From Streptomyces sp. NBC_00683 (GTDB lineage: Bacteria; Actinomycetota; Actinomycetes; Streptomycetales; Streptomycetaceae), in NCBI RefSeq assembly GCF_036226745.1, contig NZ_CP109013.1, forward strand, positions 6,820,001 through 6,884,000: a DNA stretch of 64,000 bases, given 5' to 3'. Below, piece by piece: positions 25,399 to 33,558 of the stretch; the stretch's first letter is position 1, and each line of letters opens with the position of its first letter. The notes below the pieces were generated by a model. It was given only the letters and a program-made list of their open reading frames with translations. It had not been told where the DNA came from and made no database searches. The position numbers and the translations under genes were made by a program.

Positions 25399-25689
25399 AT
25401 GAGTGAGACAACATCGGTCAAGCAGCAGAGCACCGCCGCCTTCTACGGCCAGGCCGTCCTCTCCTTCGGAGTGGCCATGGGCGCGGTGGCCCTCGGTATC
25501 TTCTTCCTCGACGCCGACGCCTGGGTGCGCGCCTTCCTCGCCATCGGCGTCCTCTACCTCGTCACTTCGTGCTTCACTCTGGCCAAGGTCATCAGGGACC
25601 GTCAGGAGGCGGGGCAGATCATCAGCCGCGTCGACCAGGCCAGGCTGGAGAAGATCCTCGCCGAGCACGACCCCTTCCAGAAGCTCTGA
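25399..25689 (+). CDS. YiaA/YiaB-type two-helix membrane protein
   Basis: A 96-residue protein with two hydrophobic helices (about residues 17-37 and 42-63) and a charged C-terminal tail (VIRDRQEAGQIISRVDQARL). The pattern AFYGQAVLSFGVAMGAVALGIFF followed by WVRAFLAIGVLYLVTSCFTL matches, from memory, the YiaA/B two-helix domain, whose function is unknown. The ATG at 25399 is taken because it gives a clean cytoplasmic lead; the longer ORF start is unlikely. It sits between acyl-CoA dehydrogenase and a TetR gene, all on the plus strand. Confidence 0.75.
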   Translation: MSETTSVKQQSTAAFYGQAVLSFGVAMGAVALGIFFLDADAWVRAFLAIGVLYLVTSCFTLAKVIRDRQEAGQIISRVDQARLEKILAEHDPFQKL

Positions 25690-25711
25690 CGGTCTCAGCC
25701 ACCGACGGCCC

Positions 25712-25727
25712 CTAAGCGCTTGCTCAG
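25712..25727. promoter_or_regulatory. 16-bp operator word, copy 1 (TetR gene)
   Basis: CTAAGCGCTTGCTCAG with the palindromic core AAGCGCTT, 42 bp before the TetR start. An identical 16-mer is at 26961-26976 in front of the MaoC dehydratase gene. The AGCAAGCGCTT word resembles KstR2/FadR-like TetR sites. Confidence 0.7.
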
Positions 25728-25768
25728 GTTCGCGGTATGGTGTTCGTCCTGCAGAGGGAGAGGGGCAC

Positions 25769-26398
25769 GTGACCATGAGCACGGCGGAGCAGACCGACGG
25801 CGACGAGACGCCGTGGAGTGAGGTCACGCCCGAGGCGGCCCGGCGACTGCTCGTCGCCGCCGTCGAGGCCTTCGCCGAGCGCGGGTATCACGCGACCACC
25901 ACCCGCGACATCGCCGGGCGGGCCGGGATGAGCCCGGCAGCGCTGTACATCCACTACAAGACGAAGGAAGAGCTGCTCCACCGGATCAGCAGGATCGGTC
26001 ACGACCGGGCCCTGCTCCTCCTGGAGACGGCCGCCGACAGGGACGGCACGGCGGCCGAGAGGCTCGCCGGCGCCGTACGGGCCTTCGTTCGCTGGCACGC
26101 CGAGCGCCACACCACGGCCCGGGTCGTCCAGTACGAACTCGAGGCGCTCGGCGACGAACACCGCGTGGAGATCGTCGAGCTGCGCAGGAAGAGCGACGCC
26201 GCGGTGCGCCGGATCATCAGCGACGGCGTCCGGGCGGGGGAGTTCGACGTCCCCGACGTCCCGGGCACCACGCTGGCCGTGCTCTCGCTCTGCATCGACG
26301 TGGCCCGCTGGTTCAACGCGCAGGGGAGCCGGACGCCCGACGAGGTCGGCACGCTCTACGCCGACCTCGTCCTGCGGATGGTGGGGGCGCAGAAGTAG
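25769..26398 (+). CDS. TetR family regulator with fatty-acid-type operator
   Basis: A 209-residue regulator. The helix-turn-helix occupies about residues 22-65 (AARRLLVAAVEAFAERGYHA, then AGMSPAALYIHYKTKEELLH). The ligand domain has the WHAERHTTARVVQYELEAL segment seen in KstR-like and related lipid-responsive TetR members. GTG 25769 (or ATG 25775) follows a purine-rich GGGAGAGGGG. The 16-mer at 25712 just upstream recurs before the convergent MaoC dehydratase gene, so it probably autoregulates and controls that enzyme. Confidence 0.87.
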   Translation: MTMSTAEQTDGDETPWSEVTPEAARRLLVAAVEAFAERGYHATTTRDIAGRAGMSPAALYIHYKTKEELLHRISRIGHDRALLLLETAADRDGTAAERLAGAVRAFVRWHAERHTTARVVQYELEALGDEHRVEIVELRRKSDAAVRRIISDGVRAGEFDVPDVPGTTLAVLSLCIDVARWFNAQGSRTPDEVGTLYADLVLRMVGAQK

Positions 26399-26400
26399 CG

Positions 26401-26442
26401 CACGTGCGCCGGGCGGGCCCGAGGGTCCGCCCGGCGCACGTG
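26401..26442. terminator. convergent hairpin terminator between TetR and MaoC
   Basis: 19-nt arms matching at 18 positions (starting CACGTGCGCCGGGCGG) with loop CGAG. It lies 2 nt after the TetR stop and 6 nt before the end of the MaoC gene. Confidence 0.78.
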
Positions 26443-26448
26443 TACGGC

Positions 26449-26910
26449 TCAGAAGTAGAAGCGCGAAACCGCCTCGGCGACACAGGCCGGCTTGTCGCCG
26501 CCCTCGCGCTCGATGGTGACGAGGGTGGTCACCTGCACACCGCCGCCCACCTCCTCGACGCTCTTGAGCACACCCGTCGCGCGCAGCCGCGAGCCCACCG
26601 GCACGGTCGAGGGGAAGCGGACCTTGTTGCTGCCGTAGTTGATGCCCATCTTCACTCCCTCGACCCGCATGATCTGCGGTACGAATGCGGGCAGCAGCGA
26701 GAGCGTCAGATAGCCGTGGGCGATCGTCGTGCCGAAGGGGCCGGCGGCGGCACGCTCCGGATCCACATGGATCCACTGGTGGTCGCCGGTGGCCTCGGCG
26801 AACTGGTCGATCCTCTTCTGCTCGATCTCCAGCCACTCGCTGTGACCGAGCTCCTGGCCCACTCCGTCCCGCAGCTCCTGTGCGGACGTGAAGATCTTCG
26901 GCTCTGCCAT
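26449..26910 (-). CDS. MaoC family enoyl-CoA hydratase
   Basis: A 153-residue hot-dog-fold protein (R-hydratase type). The hydratase motif is ATGDHQWIHVDPERAAAGPF at residues 38-57, with the catalytic Asp/His pair in GDHQWIHVD and the following GTTIAHGYLTLSL. It should add water to trans-2-enoyl-CoA. The start ATG at 26910 is at the usual place for the family; the longer ORF is spurious. It carries in its promoter the same 16-mer as the TetR gene at 25769 and is likely its target. Confidence 0.93.
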   Translation of the reverse strand: MAEPKIFTSAQELRDGVGQELGHSEWLEIEQKRIDQFAEATGDHQWIHVDPERAAAGPFGTTIAHGYLTLSLLPAFVPQIMRVEGVKMGINYGSNKVRFPSTVPVGSRLRATGVLKSVEEVGGGVQVTTLVTIEREGGDKPACVAEAVSRFYF

Positions 26911-26960
26911 GTTCCTGGTCCCTGCCTTCCGGCTGTCAGCCGTCGTCCCCGAACGAATGT

Positions 26961-26976
26961 CTAAGCGCTTGCTCAG
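26961..26976. promoter_or_regulatory. 16-bp operator word, copy 2 (MaoC gene)
   Basis: Exact copy of CTAAGCGCTTGCTCAG, 51 bp upstream of the MaoC start and in the same orientation relative to the plus strand as copy 1. Confidence 0.72.
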
Positions 26977-27069
26977 CATGGTTGGGCGGTGCGTCCCTGT
27001 CAACGACGGACCGGCCAGGTTTTCGAAGCGGGCGGCAGGGTTCGAGGCGGGGCCAGTAGGGTTCGGGGA

Positions 27070-27543
27070 GTGCCACAGATCCCGCAGAAACTTCACGAAC
27101 TCACGGTCGGCCAGCTTTCCGCACGCAGCGGCGCCGCCGTATCGGCCCTGCACTTCTACGAGTCCAAGGGCCTGATCACCAGCAGCCGCACCAGCGGCAA
27201 CCAGCGTCGCTACACCAGGGACGCCCTGCGCCGGGTCGCGTTCGTACGCGCGGCGCAGCGGGTCGGTATCCCGCTCGCCACCATCAGGCAGGCGCTCGCC
27301 GAGCTCCCGGAGGAGCGCACGCCGAACCGGGAGGACTGGGCGCGGCTGTCCGAGGCGTGGCGCTCGGAGCTGGATGAGCGCATCAAGCAGCTGGGGCGGC
27401 TGCGGGACCATCTCACCGACTGCATCGGCTGCGGATGCCTGTCGCTGGAGACCTGTGTGCTGTCCAACCCCGACGATGTGTCCGGCGAACGGATCACGGG
27501 GTCGCGCCTGATGCCCGAGCGCAAGGCGGGGGACACCTCCTAG
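27070..27543 (+). CDS. soxR: redox-sensing MerR-family regulator SoxR
   Basis: A 157-residue regulator. The winged helix begins at [20 protein letters not shown] and is followed by a coiled dimerisation helix (about residues 85-115). The four Cys of the [2Fe-2S] cluster are in [13 protein letters not shown] (C-x2-C-x-C-x5-C). In Streptomyces, SoxR responds to redox-active antibiotics and activates a few exporter and reductase genes; no such target is adjacent. The GTG at 27070 is used; the ORF upstream of it has no family match. Confidence 0.93.
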   Translation: MPQIPQKLHELTVGQLSARSGAAVSALHFYESKGLITSSRTSGNQRRYTRDALRRVAFVRAAQRVGIPLATIRQALAELPEERTPNREDWARLSEAWRSELDERIKQLGRLRDHLTDCIGCGCLSLETCVLSNPDDVSGERITGSRLMPERKAGDTS

Positions 27544-27613
27544 GGGCCCTTGCCCTGCCGGCTCCGGACGTGGACGACGCGGGGTGCGCACAGGCGAGCG
27601 CCCCCCGCGCGCT

Positions 27614-28225
27614 TCAGGCCGCCGACGCCAGATCCCTCGGCCGCATCCCCCGGGCCCTGGCCAGTGCTCCCGGGGTCAGTACGGGGCGGGGGACGACGAT
27701 GCCGCACCCCGTGCAGACCGGGCCCGACCAGGGTTCCCGGTCCAGGTCCTGCCGCCAGACGATGCCGGTCCCGGTGCAGACCGGACATGCGGCGCCCGGC
27801 TCCGCGCTCAGGGCGGCGATCAGGCGCCCCAGCACGTCGGCGAGCGGTGCGGCGGGATGGACCCCCGGGTTGTCGCAGGGGGCGATGCCGTTGCCGCCCC
27901 AGGTCCGCCGGTGCCAGTCGTCGAACGCGCCCGGCCGGCGCAGTCCGTCGTGCTTCTCACGGCGCCGCCGTTCGGCGAACCCCGTCTCGTACGCGAGCCA
28001 GACGTCCCGCGCCTCCTCCAGCTCCTCCAGCGCACCGATCAGGCGCACCGGGTCGGGAGCCCGGTCCTCGGGTTCGATCCCGTGCCGGGCGCACAGGTGA
28101 TCCCACGTGGCCCGGTGGCCGTAAGGGGCGAATCGCTCCAGGCATTTGCGCAGCGAGTACCGCCGCAAAGCCAGATCGCCCCGCGGATCGCGGACCTGTC
28201 TCGCAAGACTCCGGAAACCGGCCAT
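27614..28225 (-). CDS. conserved hypothetical protein with C-x2-C pairs
   Basis: A 203-residue soluble protein. The N-terminal half is helical and charged (EELEEARDVWLAYETGFAER). The C-terminal part has CPVCTGTG near residue 147 and CTGCG near 172, two C-x2-C knuckles that could bind one zinc, as in DnaJ-like or rubredoxin-like ribbons. I recognise similar proteins in other Streptomyces but no function. The ATG at 28225 starts MAGFRSLARQVRD. It is convergent with soxR and divergent from the penicillin acylase gene. Confidence 0.7.
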   Translation of the reverse strand: MAGFRSLARQVRDPRGDLALRRYSLRKCLERFAPYGHRATWDHLCARHGIEPEDRAPDPVRLIGALEELEEARDVWLAYETGFAERRRREKHDGLRRPGAFDDWHRRTWGGNGIAPCDNPGVHPAAPLADVLGRLIAALSAEPGAACPVCTGTGIVWRQDLDREPWSGPVCTGCGIVVPRPVLTPGALARARGMRPRDLASAA

Positions 28226-28389
28226 GGCACTGCCACCTCCGTCGGTCGTACTTCGGCGTCAAGGGATGGACGTACGACTGCCCGTTTCGGCTCCATCGAA
28301 AGGTGAAATGTGTCCACTACCTGAGATGGCCCATGTGGGGCGGCGTGGCGACGGGTGTGGTGATTCGGAAAAAGTGACTGATGTTCATC

Positions 28390-28415
28390 TTACTGACGGG
28401 GTGTACCGCCAGTAA
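28390..28415. promoter_or_regulatory. inverted repeat upstream of penicillin acylase gene
   Basis: Arms TTACTGACGG (28390-28399) and CCGCCAGTAA (28406-28415) match at 9 of 10 positions around a 6-nt spacer. It ends 33 bp before the ATG and overlaps where the promoter should be, so repressor binding is plausible. Confidence 0.6.
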
Positions 28416-28448
28416 CCTCCGGCGCATCGGCCATCCGGAGGAGCACGC

Positions 28449-31277
28449 ATGCCCCCACGCACCCGCACGCTCAGAGCCGCCACAGTCGCGGCCGTTCTCG
28501 CCCTCGGTACGTCCCTGCTCGCCTCGGCCCCCCAGGCCGGCGCGGCCCAGCCGGAACAAGTCGCTGTCACCGATCACTGCCAGGGACAGTGCGCCGACAT
28601 CCTGCCACCCGGCGAGAACGGCAACGCCACCCTCGTCGAGATCCTCGGCAACAAGGCGTTCGGCACCCACCCGGCTCACAGCGACGACCAGCTCGACCGC
28701 TACAACGGCCTGGTGGCGGGGCATACGAGCCTCACCGACCAGAAGCTGACCGACTTCTTCAACGACGCCTCCTTCGGGGTCGCCGCCGACCAGGTCGAGT
28801 CCGTCACGAAGCCGCGCGAGGACGTCACCATCACCCGCGACAAGAAGAGCGGCGTTCCGCACATCAAGGGCACCACCCGCTACGGCACCGAGTTCGGCGC
28901 CGGGTTCGCGGCCGGACAGGACCGCCTCTGGCTGATGGACCTCTTCCGGCACATCGGGCGCGGTGAGCTGACCTCGTTCGCCGGGGGAGCGCTCGCCAAC
29001 CAGGGCCTGGAACAGCAGTTCTGGCCGCAGGCCCCGTACACCGAGGCGGACCTCGAGGCCCAGGTCGAATGGATCAGGACCACCGAGGGCCCACGCGGTG
29101 AGCAGGCGATGGCCGACGCCCAGGCCTACATCGACGGCATCAACGCCTACCGGGTGAAGTCGAAGAACGGCCGCTACTTCCCGGGTGAGTACGTCCTCAC
29201 CGGAAAGATCGACTCGATCACCAACATAGGCGAGATCCAGCCGTTCAAACTGACCGACCTGATCTCCATCGCCTCGGTCGTCGGAGGACAGTTCGGCGGG
29301 GGAGGAGGCGGCGAGGTGCAGGCCGCGCTCTCGCTGCTCGCCGCCCAGCAGAAGTACGGCGTCGAGGAGGGGACCAGGGTCTGGGAGTCGTTCCGCCAGC
29401 GCAACGACCCCGAGGCCGTCCTCACCGTCCACGACGGCACCTCGTTCCCGTACGCGGGCAAGCCCGACCAGGCCCGCGGCACCGCCCTTCCCGACGCGGG
29501 CTCCGTCACACCCGAACCCCTGATCCACGACCGCACGGGTTCGGCGGGCACCGACGCGAAGGCCCCGGTCAAGGCGCCGGCCGCCCTCAAGCCGCTGCAG
29601 GGCATGTACGACGACGGCGTCATTCCGGAGGGATCGCTGCCCGGAACCGGCAGCGGCGCCCAGAAGCGCGGCATGTCCAACGCCCTCCTGGTGTCCGGCA
29701 AGCACACCGCGAGCGGCAACCCGATCGCCGTGATGGGCCCCCAGACCGGCTACTTCGCCCCCCAGCTGATGATGCTCCAGGAGCTCCAGGGCCCCGGCAT
29801 CAGCGCCCGCGGCGTCTCCTTCGCCGGCGTCGGCATGTACATCCAGATGGGCCGCGGCCAGGACTACGCCTGGAGCGCCACATCGGCCGCCCAGGACATC
29901 ACCGACACGTACGCCGTCGAGCTCTGCGAACCGGACGGCTCCACGCCCTCCAAGAACTCCGCGCACTACCGCAACGACGGTGCCTGCGCCCCGATGGAGA
30001 AGCTGGAGCGCACCAACTCCTGGAAGCCCACGGTCGCCGACTCCACCGCCAAGGGCTCCTACCGGATGCAGGTCTGGCGCACGGACTACGGCATCGTCAC
30101 CCACCGCGCCACGGTGGGCGGCAAGCCGGTCGCGTACACCTCGCTGCGCACCACCTACCGCCACGAAGCCGACTCGATCATCGGCTTCCAGCTCTTCAAC
30201 GACCCGGCGTACATCACCGACGCGGCCTCCTTCCAGCAGGCGGCCAGTCACATCGACTACGCCTTCAACTGGTTCTACGCGGACTCGCGCACCGCCGCCT
30301 TCTACAACAGCGGCATGAACCCCGTGCGAGCGGCCGGAGTCGACCCGGCGCTGCCGGTCAAGGCCGAGAAGGCGTACGAGTGGCGGGGCTACGACCCGGC
30401 CGCCAACACCACCGACTACACGCCGTTCGCCGAGCACCCGCAGTCCAGCGGCCAGGACTACTACATCTCCTGGAACAACCGCCAGGCCAAGGACTACGCC
30501 ACCGCCGCGTTCGGCTTCGGCGCGGTGCACCGGGGCGACCTGCTCGACGACCGGGTGGCGGAACTGGTCGAGGACGGCGGAGTGACCCGCGCCTCCCTCA
30601 CCCGCGCCATGGCGGAGGCGGCCGTCACGGACCTGCGGGGCGAGCAGCTGCTGCCCGAGCTCCTGAAGGTGCTGCGCTCCCAGCCGGTCACCGATCCCGC
30701 GCTCAACGCGGTGGTGCAGCAGCTGGACTCATGGCGCGCGGCGGGATCGCAGCGCAAGGAGACCGGTCCGGGATCGCACACCTACACGCACGCGGACGCG
30801 GTACGGATCATGGATGCCTGGTGGCCGAAACTCATCGAGGCAGAATTCCGGCCCGGTCTGGGTGACGGCCTCTACACGGCGCTCACCGCGAACCTGGCCA
30901 CGGACGAGTCGCCGGCCGCGAGCCACGGGCCGAGCGGGGCGCACAGCGGTTCCGCGTTCCAGTACGGCTGGTGGGGCTTCGCCGACAAGGACCTGCGACA
31001 GGTCCTCGGACAGCCCGTCAAGGGACCGCTGGCGAAGACCTACTGCGGCAACGGCGACCTGAGCACCTGCCGCCAGGCGCTGCTCACCACGCTGAAGCAG
31101 GCGGCTGCCGAGCCCGCGACGGCCGTCTACCCCGGGGACGACAGCTGCGGGGCGGGTGAGCAGTGGTGCACCGACGCGATCGTCCACCGCGCGCTCGGCG
31201 GGATCACGCACAAGACGATCCACTGGCAGAACCGGCCGACGTACCAGCAGGTCGTGGAGTTCCCCTCCCACCGCTGA
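28449..31277 (+). CDS. secreted penicillin acylase family amidase
   Basis: A 942-residue Ntn-hydrolase precursor. Residues 1-32 are a signal peptide ending AGA. The small chain is followed by a linker and the autocatalytic cleavage site at GMSNALLVSG, where Ser 410 would become the N-terminal nucleophile of the large chain. Other family signs are SGVPHIKG, the bulky FGAGFAAGQDRLWLMD, and SWNNRQAKDY in the large chain. The enzyme cleaves acyl-amide bonds; family members act on penicillins, acyl-homoserine lactones or lipopeptides, and the natural substrate here is unknown. GGAGGAG is a strong ribosome site. A 26-bp inverted repeat lies at its promoter. The gene is larger than typical (about 800). 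Confidence 0.9.
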   Translation: MPPRTRTLRAATVAAVLALGTSLLASAPQAGAAQPEQVAVTDHCQGQCADILPPGENGNATLVEILGNKAFGTHPAHSDDQLDRYNGLVAGHTSLTDQKLTDFFNDASFGVAADQVESVTKPREDVTITRDKKSGVPHIKGTTRYGTEFGAGFAAGQDRLWLMDLFRHIGRGELTSFAGGALANQGLEQQFWPQAPYTEADLEAQVEWIRTTEGPRGEQAMADAQAYIDGINAYRVKSKNGRYFPGEYVLTGKIDSITNIGEIQPFKLTDLISIASVVGGQFGGGGGGEVQAALSLLAAQQKYGVEEGTRVWESFRQRNDPEAVLTVHDGTSFPYAGKPDQARGTALPDAGSVTPEPLIHDRTGSAGTDAKAPVKAPAALKPLQGMYDDGVIPEGSLPGTGSGAQKRGMSNALLVSGKHTASGNPIAVMGPQTGYFAPQLMMLQELQGPGISARGVSFAGVGMYIQMGRGQDYAWSATSAAQDITDTYAVELCEPDGSTPSKNSAHYRNDGACAPMEKLERTNSWKPTVADSTAKGSYRMQVWRTDYGIVTHRATVGGKPVAYTSLRTTYRHEADSIIGFQLFNDPAYITDAASFQQAASHIDYAFNWFYADSRTAAFYNSGMNPVRAAGVDPALPVKAEKAYEWRGYDPAANTTDYTPFAEHPQSSGQDYYISWNNRQAKDYATAAFGFGAVHRGDLLDDRVAELVEDGGVTRASLTRAMAEAAVTDLRGEQLLPELLKVLRSQPVTDPALNAVVQQLDSWRAAGSQRKETGPGSHTYTHADAVRIMDAWWPKLIEAEFRPGLGDGLYTALTANLATDESPAASHGPSGAHSGSAFQYGWWGFADKDLRQVLGQPVKGPLAKTYCGNGDLSTCRQALLTTLKQAAAEPATAVYPGDDSCGAGEQWCTDAIVHRALGGITHKTIHWQNRPTYQQVVEFPSHR

Positions 31278-31292
31278 CCTGGACTCATCGAG

Positions 31293-31323
31293 CGCCGGAC
31301 GGGCATGTCGAGCCCGTCCGGCG
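31293..31323. terminator. convergent hairpin terminator
   Basis: Perfect 12-bp arms CGCCGGACGGGC / GCCCGTCCGGCG around a 7-nt loop, between the convergent penicillin acylase and NamZ-like genes. Confidence 0.78.
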
Positions 31324-31352
31324 GTCGAGGGGGAGGCAGGTGCCTCCGGCAC

Positions 31353-32621
31353 TCACCGGTACTGGAGATACCTCTTGCGCGTGGCCCGGAACGCCGCCAG
31401 ATCGGCGTTCCACGCCCCCACCACCTCATCGGTGTCCGCGCCGGCGTCGATCATCGTGCGGACCCGCGTGTTGCCCGTGAGCTTGTCGATCCAGTTGTCC
31501 GGTCGCCACGCGAACCCGCTCCACGTCCGCTTCGCCGTCACCAGCAGCGCGATGCCGGTGCGTACCGGGTCGAAGACCTCCCGGTCCTGGACGTGCACCT
31601 GGACCCCGCCCACCGTCTTCCCCTGGAACTTGGAGAACGTCGGCGCGAAGTACGCCTCACGGAAGGCCACCCCGGGCAGCTCCAGCGCGTTCGCCGCCGC
31701 CGCCCACCGGTGGTCGATCCCCTCCGCCCCGAGCAGTTCGAACGGCCGGGTCGTGCCCCGCCCCTCGGAGAGGTTCGTTCCCTCGAACAGGCACGTCCCC
31801 GAGTAGACCAGCGCCGTCTCCGGCGTCGGCATGTTGGGGCTCGGCGGCACCCACGGCAGCCCCGTCACGTCGAAGAAGTCCGAACGCCGCCACCCCGACA
31901 TCTTCACGATGTCCAGCTCCGCCGGCCGCGCCGCGAGGAACTCCGCGTTGAAGAGCAGCGCCAGCTCGGCGACCGTCATCCCGTGCGCCTGGGAGATCTC
32001 CCTGCGCCCCACGAACGTCGCGAAGGCCGGGTCGAGCACCGGTCCCAGCGCCGCCCGCCCGGTCACCGGGTTCGGCCGGTCGAGCACCACGAACCGCTTG
32101 CCGGCGAGAGCCGCCGCCTCCATGCAGTCGTACAGGGTCCAGATGTACGTGTAGAAGCGGGCGCCCGCGTCCTGGATGTCGAAGACGACCGTGTCCACGC
32201 CCGAAGCCGTGAAGATGTCCGCGAGCGCCTGCCCGCTCTTGAGGTAGGTGTCGTAGACCGGCAGTCCCGTCGCCGGGTCGTCGTAGCGCCCCTCCGAGCC
32301 GCCCGCCTGCGCGGTCCCGCGGAAGCCGTGCTCCGGTCCGAAGACCGCGGTCAGATTGACCCGCTCGTCCGGGTGCATCACATCGACGATGTGCCGTACG
32401 TCCGCCGTGATCCCGGTCGGATTGGTGACGACACCGACCTTCTCTCCCGCCAGAATCCGGTACCCGTCGGCGGCCAGCCGTTCGAAGCCGGTACGGACCC
32501 CGGTGCGCCCGGCACCGTGCCCCCGGCCCGCGGCCGAGGCCGTCCCGGGCCCGGCCGTGGTGGCCGCGACGGCACCCATCGCTCCGCCGACGGCCAGCAA
32601 ACCACGTCTGGACAGGGTCAT
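31353..32621 (-). CDS. Tat-exported NamZ-like (DUF1343) exo-muramidase
   Basis: A 422-residue exported protein. The N-terminus (MTLSRRGLLAVGGAMG) has a twin-Arg motif and hydrophobic core, with cleavage probably after ASA near residue 31. The DUF1343/NamZ region follows: VGVVTNPTGI, VNLTAVFGPEHGFRG, LPVYDTYLKSG, DTVVFDIQDAGARFYTYI and FVVLDRPNPVTGR. NamZ enzymes remove terminal N-acetylmuramic acid from peptidoglycan fragments. GGAGG precedes the ATG at 32621. A longer upstream ORF is antisense to the SDR gene and spurious. It points at turnover of released cell wall material. Confidence 0.88.
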   Translation of the reverse strand: MTLSRRGLLAVGGAMGAVAATTAGPGTASAAGRGHGAGRTGVRTGFERLAADGYRILAGEKVGVVTNPTGITADVRHIVDVMHPDERVNLTAVFGPEHGFRGTAQAGGSEGRYDDPATGLPVYDTYLKSGQALADIFTASGVDTVVFDIQDAGARFYTYIWTLYDCMEAAALAGKRFVVLDRPNPVTGRAALGPVLDPAFATFVGRREISQAHGMTVAELALLFNAEFLAARPAELDIVKMSGWRRSDFFDVTGLPWVPPSPNMPTPETALVYSGTCLFEGTNLSEGRGTTRPFELLGAEGIDHRWAAAANALELPGVAFREAYFAPTFSKFQGKTVGGVQVHVQDREVFDPVRTGIALLVTAKRTWSGFAWRPDNWIDKLTGNTRVRTMIDAGADTDEVVGAWNADLAAFRATRKRYLQYR

Positions 32622-32741
32622 TCCGCTACCTCCATGATCGCGCCGACTGTCATGGCCACGCACGCTAGCGCGGGCGAGGGCCGCACGGAACGGCCCTGAC
32701 TGGGCAGATACCCAGTCCTGCCCGGGACCCCTTCCCTGATC

Positions 32742-32755
32742 ACATACCGACTGGT
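32742..32755. promoter_or_regulatory. operator word ACATACCGACTGGT, copy 1
   Basis: A 14-mer located 39 bp before the SDR start. Its exact copy (other strand) is at 40642-40655 before the phosphotransferase gene. The surrounding TACCGACTGGTTAGT is an imperfect dyad of the ACCGAC-N2-GTCGGT type used by TetR proteins. Confidence 0.7.
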
Positions 32756-32793
32756 TAGTCTGCCGGGGAAGACGGCTGAGAGAGGCGGGACCG

Positions 32794-33558
32794 ATGAGTA
32801 CGGTGCAGGGCGCTGGCGTAGTGGTGACCGGAGCCGGAGGCGGCATCGGAGCCGCTCTGGCCCGCAGATTCGCCGCGGAAGGTGCACGGGTCGTCGTCAA
32901 CGATCTCGACATCGACCGGATCAAGGCGCTCGCCGAGGAGATCGGCGCGACCGCCGTCGCAGGTGACGCCTCGGGGATCGTGGACGCGGCCCGGGACGCA
33001 CTCGACGGCACGGTGGACATCTACTGCGCCAACGCGGGCCTGGCATCCGGCGGCGACGCCTTCGCCGACGAGGACGTCTGGGCACGGGCCTGGGACGTCA
33101 ACGTGATGTCCCACGTCCGCGCGGCCAAGGCGCTGCTGCCGGACTGGCTGGAGCGCGGCAGCGGCCGTTTCGTCTCCACCGCGTCCGCGGCCGGTCTGCT
33201 GACGATGATCGGCGCGGCCCCGTACAGCGTCACCAAGCACGGTGCGGTGGCCTTCGCCGAGTGGCTCGCGCTCACCTACCGCCACCGCGGCATCAAGGTC
33301 CACACGATCTGCCCGCAGGGCGTGCGCACGGACATGCTCACCGCCGCGGGCTCCGCGGGCGATCTCGTACTCGCCCCCACCGCGATCGAGCCGGAGGCCG
33401 TCGCCGACGCCCTGTTCGACGCCATGGAGCAGGACCGCTTCCTGGTCCTGCCGCATCCGGAGGTGGCCGGGTACTACCGGGCCCGCGCCAAGGACCCCGA
33501 CCACTGGATCGGCAGCATGAACCACCTGCAGCAGAAGTGGGAGGAGGCCGGCGCATGA
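32794..33558 (+). CDS. SDR family oxidoreductase
   Basis: A 254-residue short-chain dehydrogenase. It has the cofactor motif TGAGGGIGAALA (residue 12), the NAG motif CANAGLAS, and the catalytic Ser...YSVTK with Tyr and Lys in PYSVTKHGAVAFAEW near residue 147. It should oxidise or reduce a hydroxyacyl or ketoacyl substrate. GAGAGGCGGGA precedes the ATG. The gene overlaps the acyl-CoA ligase by ATGA and is followed by a TetR gene, forming a three-gene operon for lipid or aromatic acid use. Confidence 0.93.
   Translation: MSTVQGAGVVVTGAGGGIGAALARRFAAEGARVVVNDLDIDRIKALAEEIGATAVAGDASGIVDAARDALDGTVDIYCANAGLASGGDAFADEDVWARAWDVNVMSHVRAAKALLPDWLERGSGRFVSTASAAGLLTMIGAAPYSVTKHGAVAFAEWLALTYRHRGIKVHTICPQGVRTDMLTAAGSAGDLVLAPTAIEPEAVADALFDAMEQDRFLVLPHPEVAGYYRARAKDPDHWIGSMNHLQQKWEEAGA

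Noticed and set aside
26989..27069. Longer N-terminus for SoxR
   Set aside because: The ORF extends 27 residues upstream, but the added part is low complexity and has no counterpart in SoxR proteins; GTG 27070 gives the usual start.
28317..30530. 737-residue minus-strand ORF
   Set aside because: Antisense to the penicillin acylase gene; highly Val/Gly/Arg-rich with no domain.
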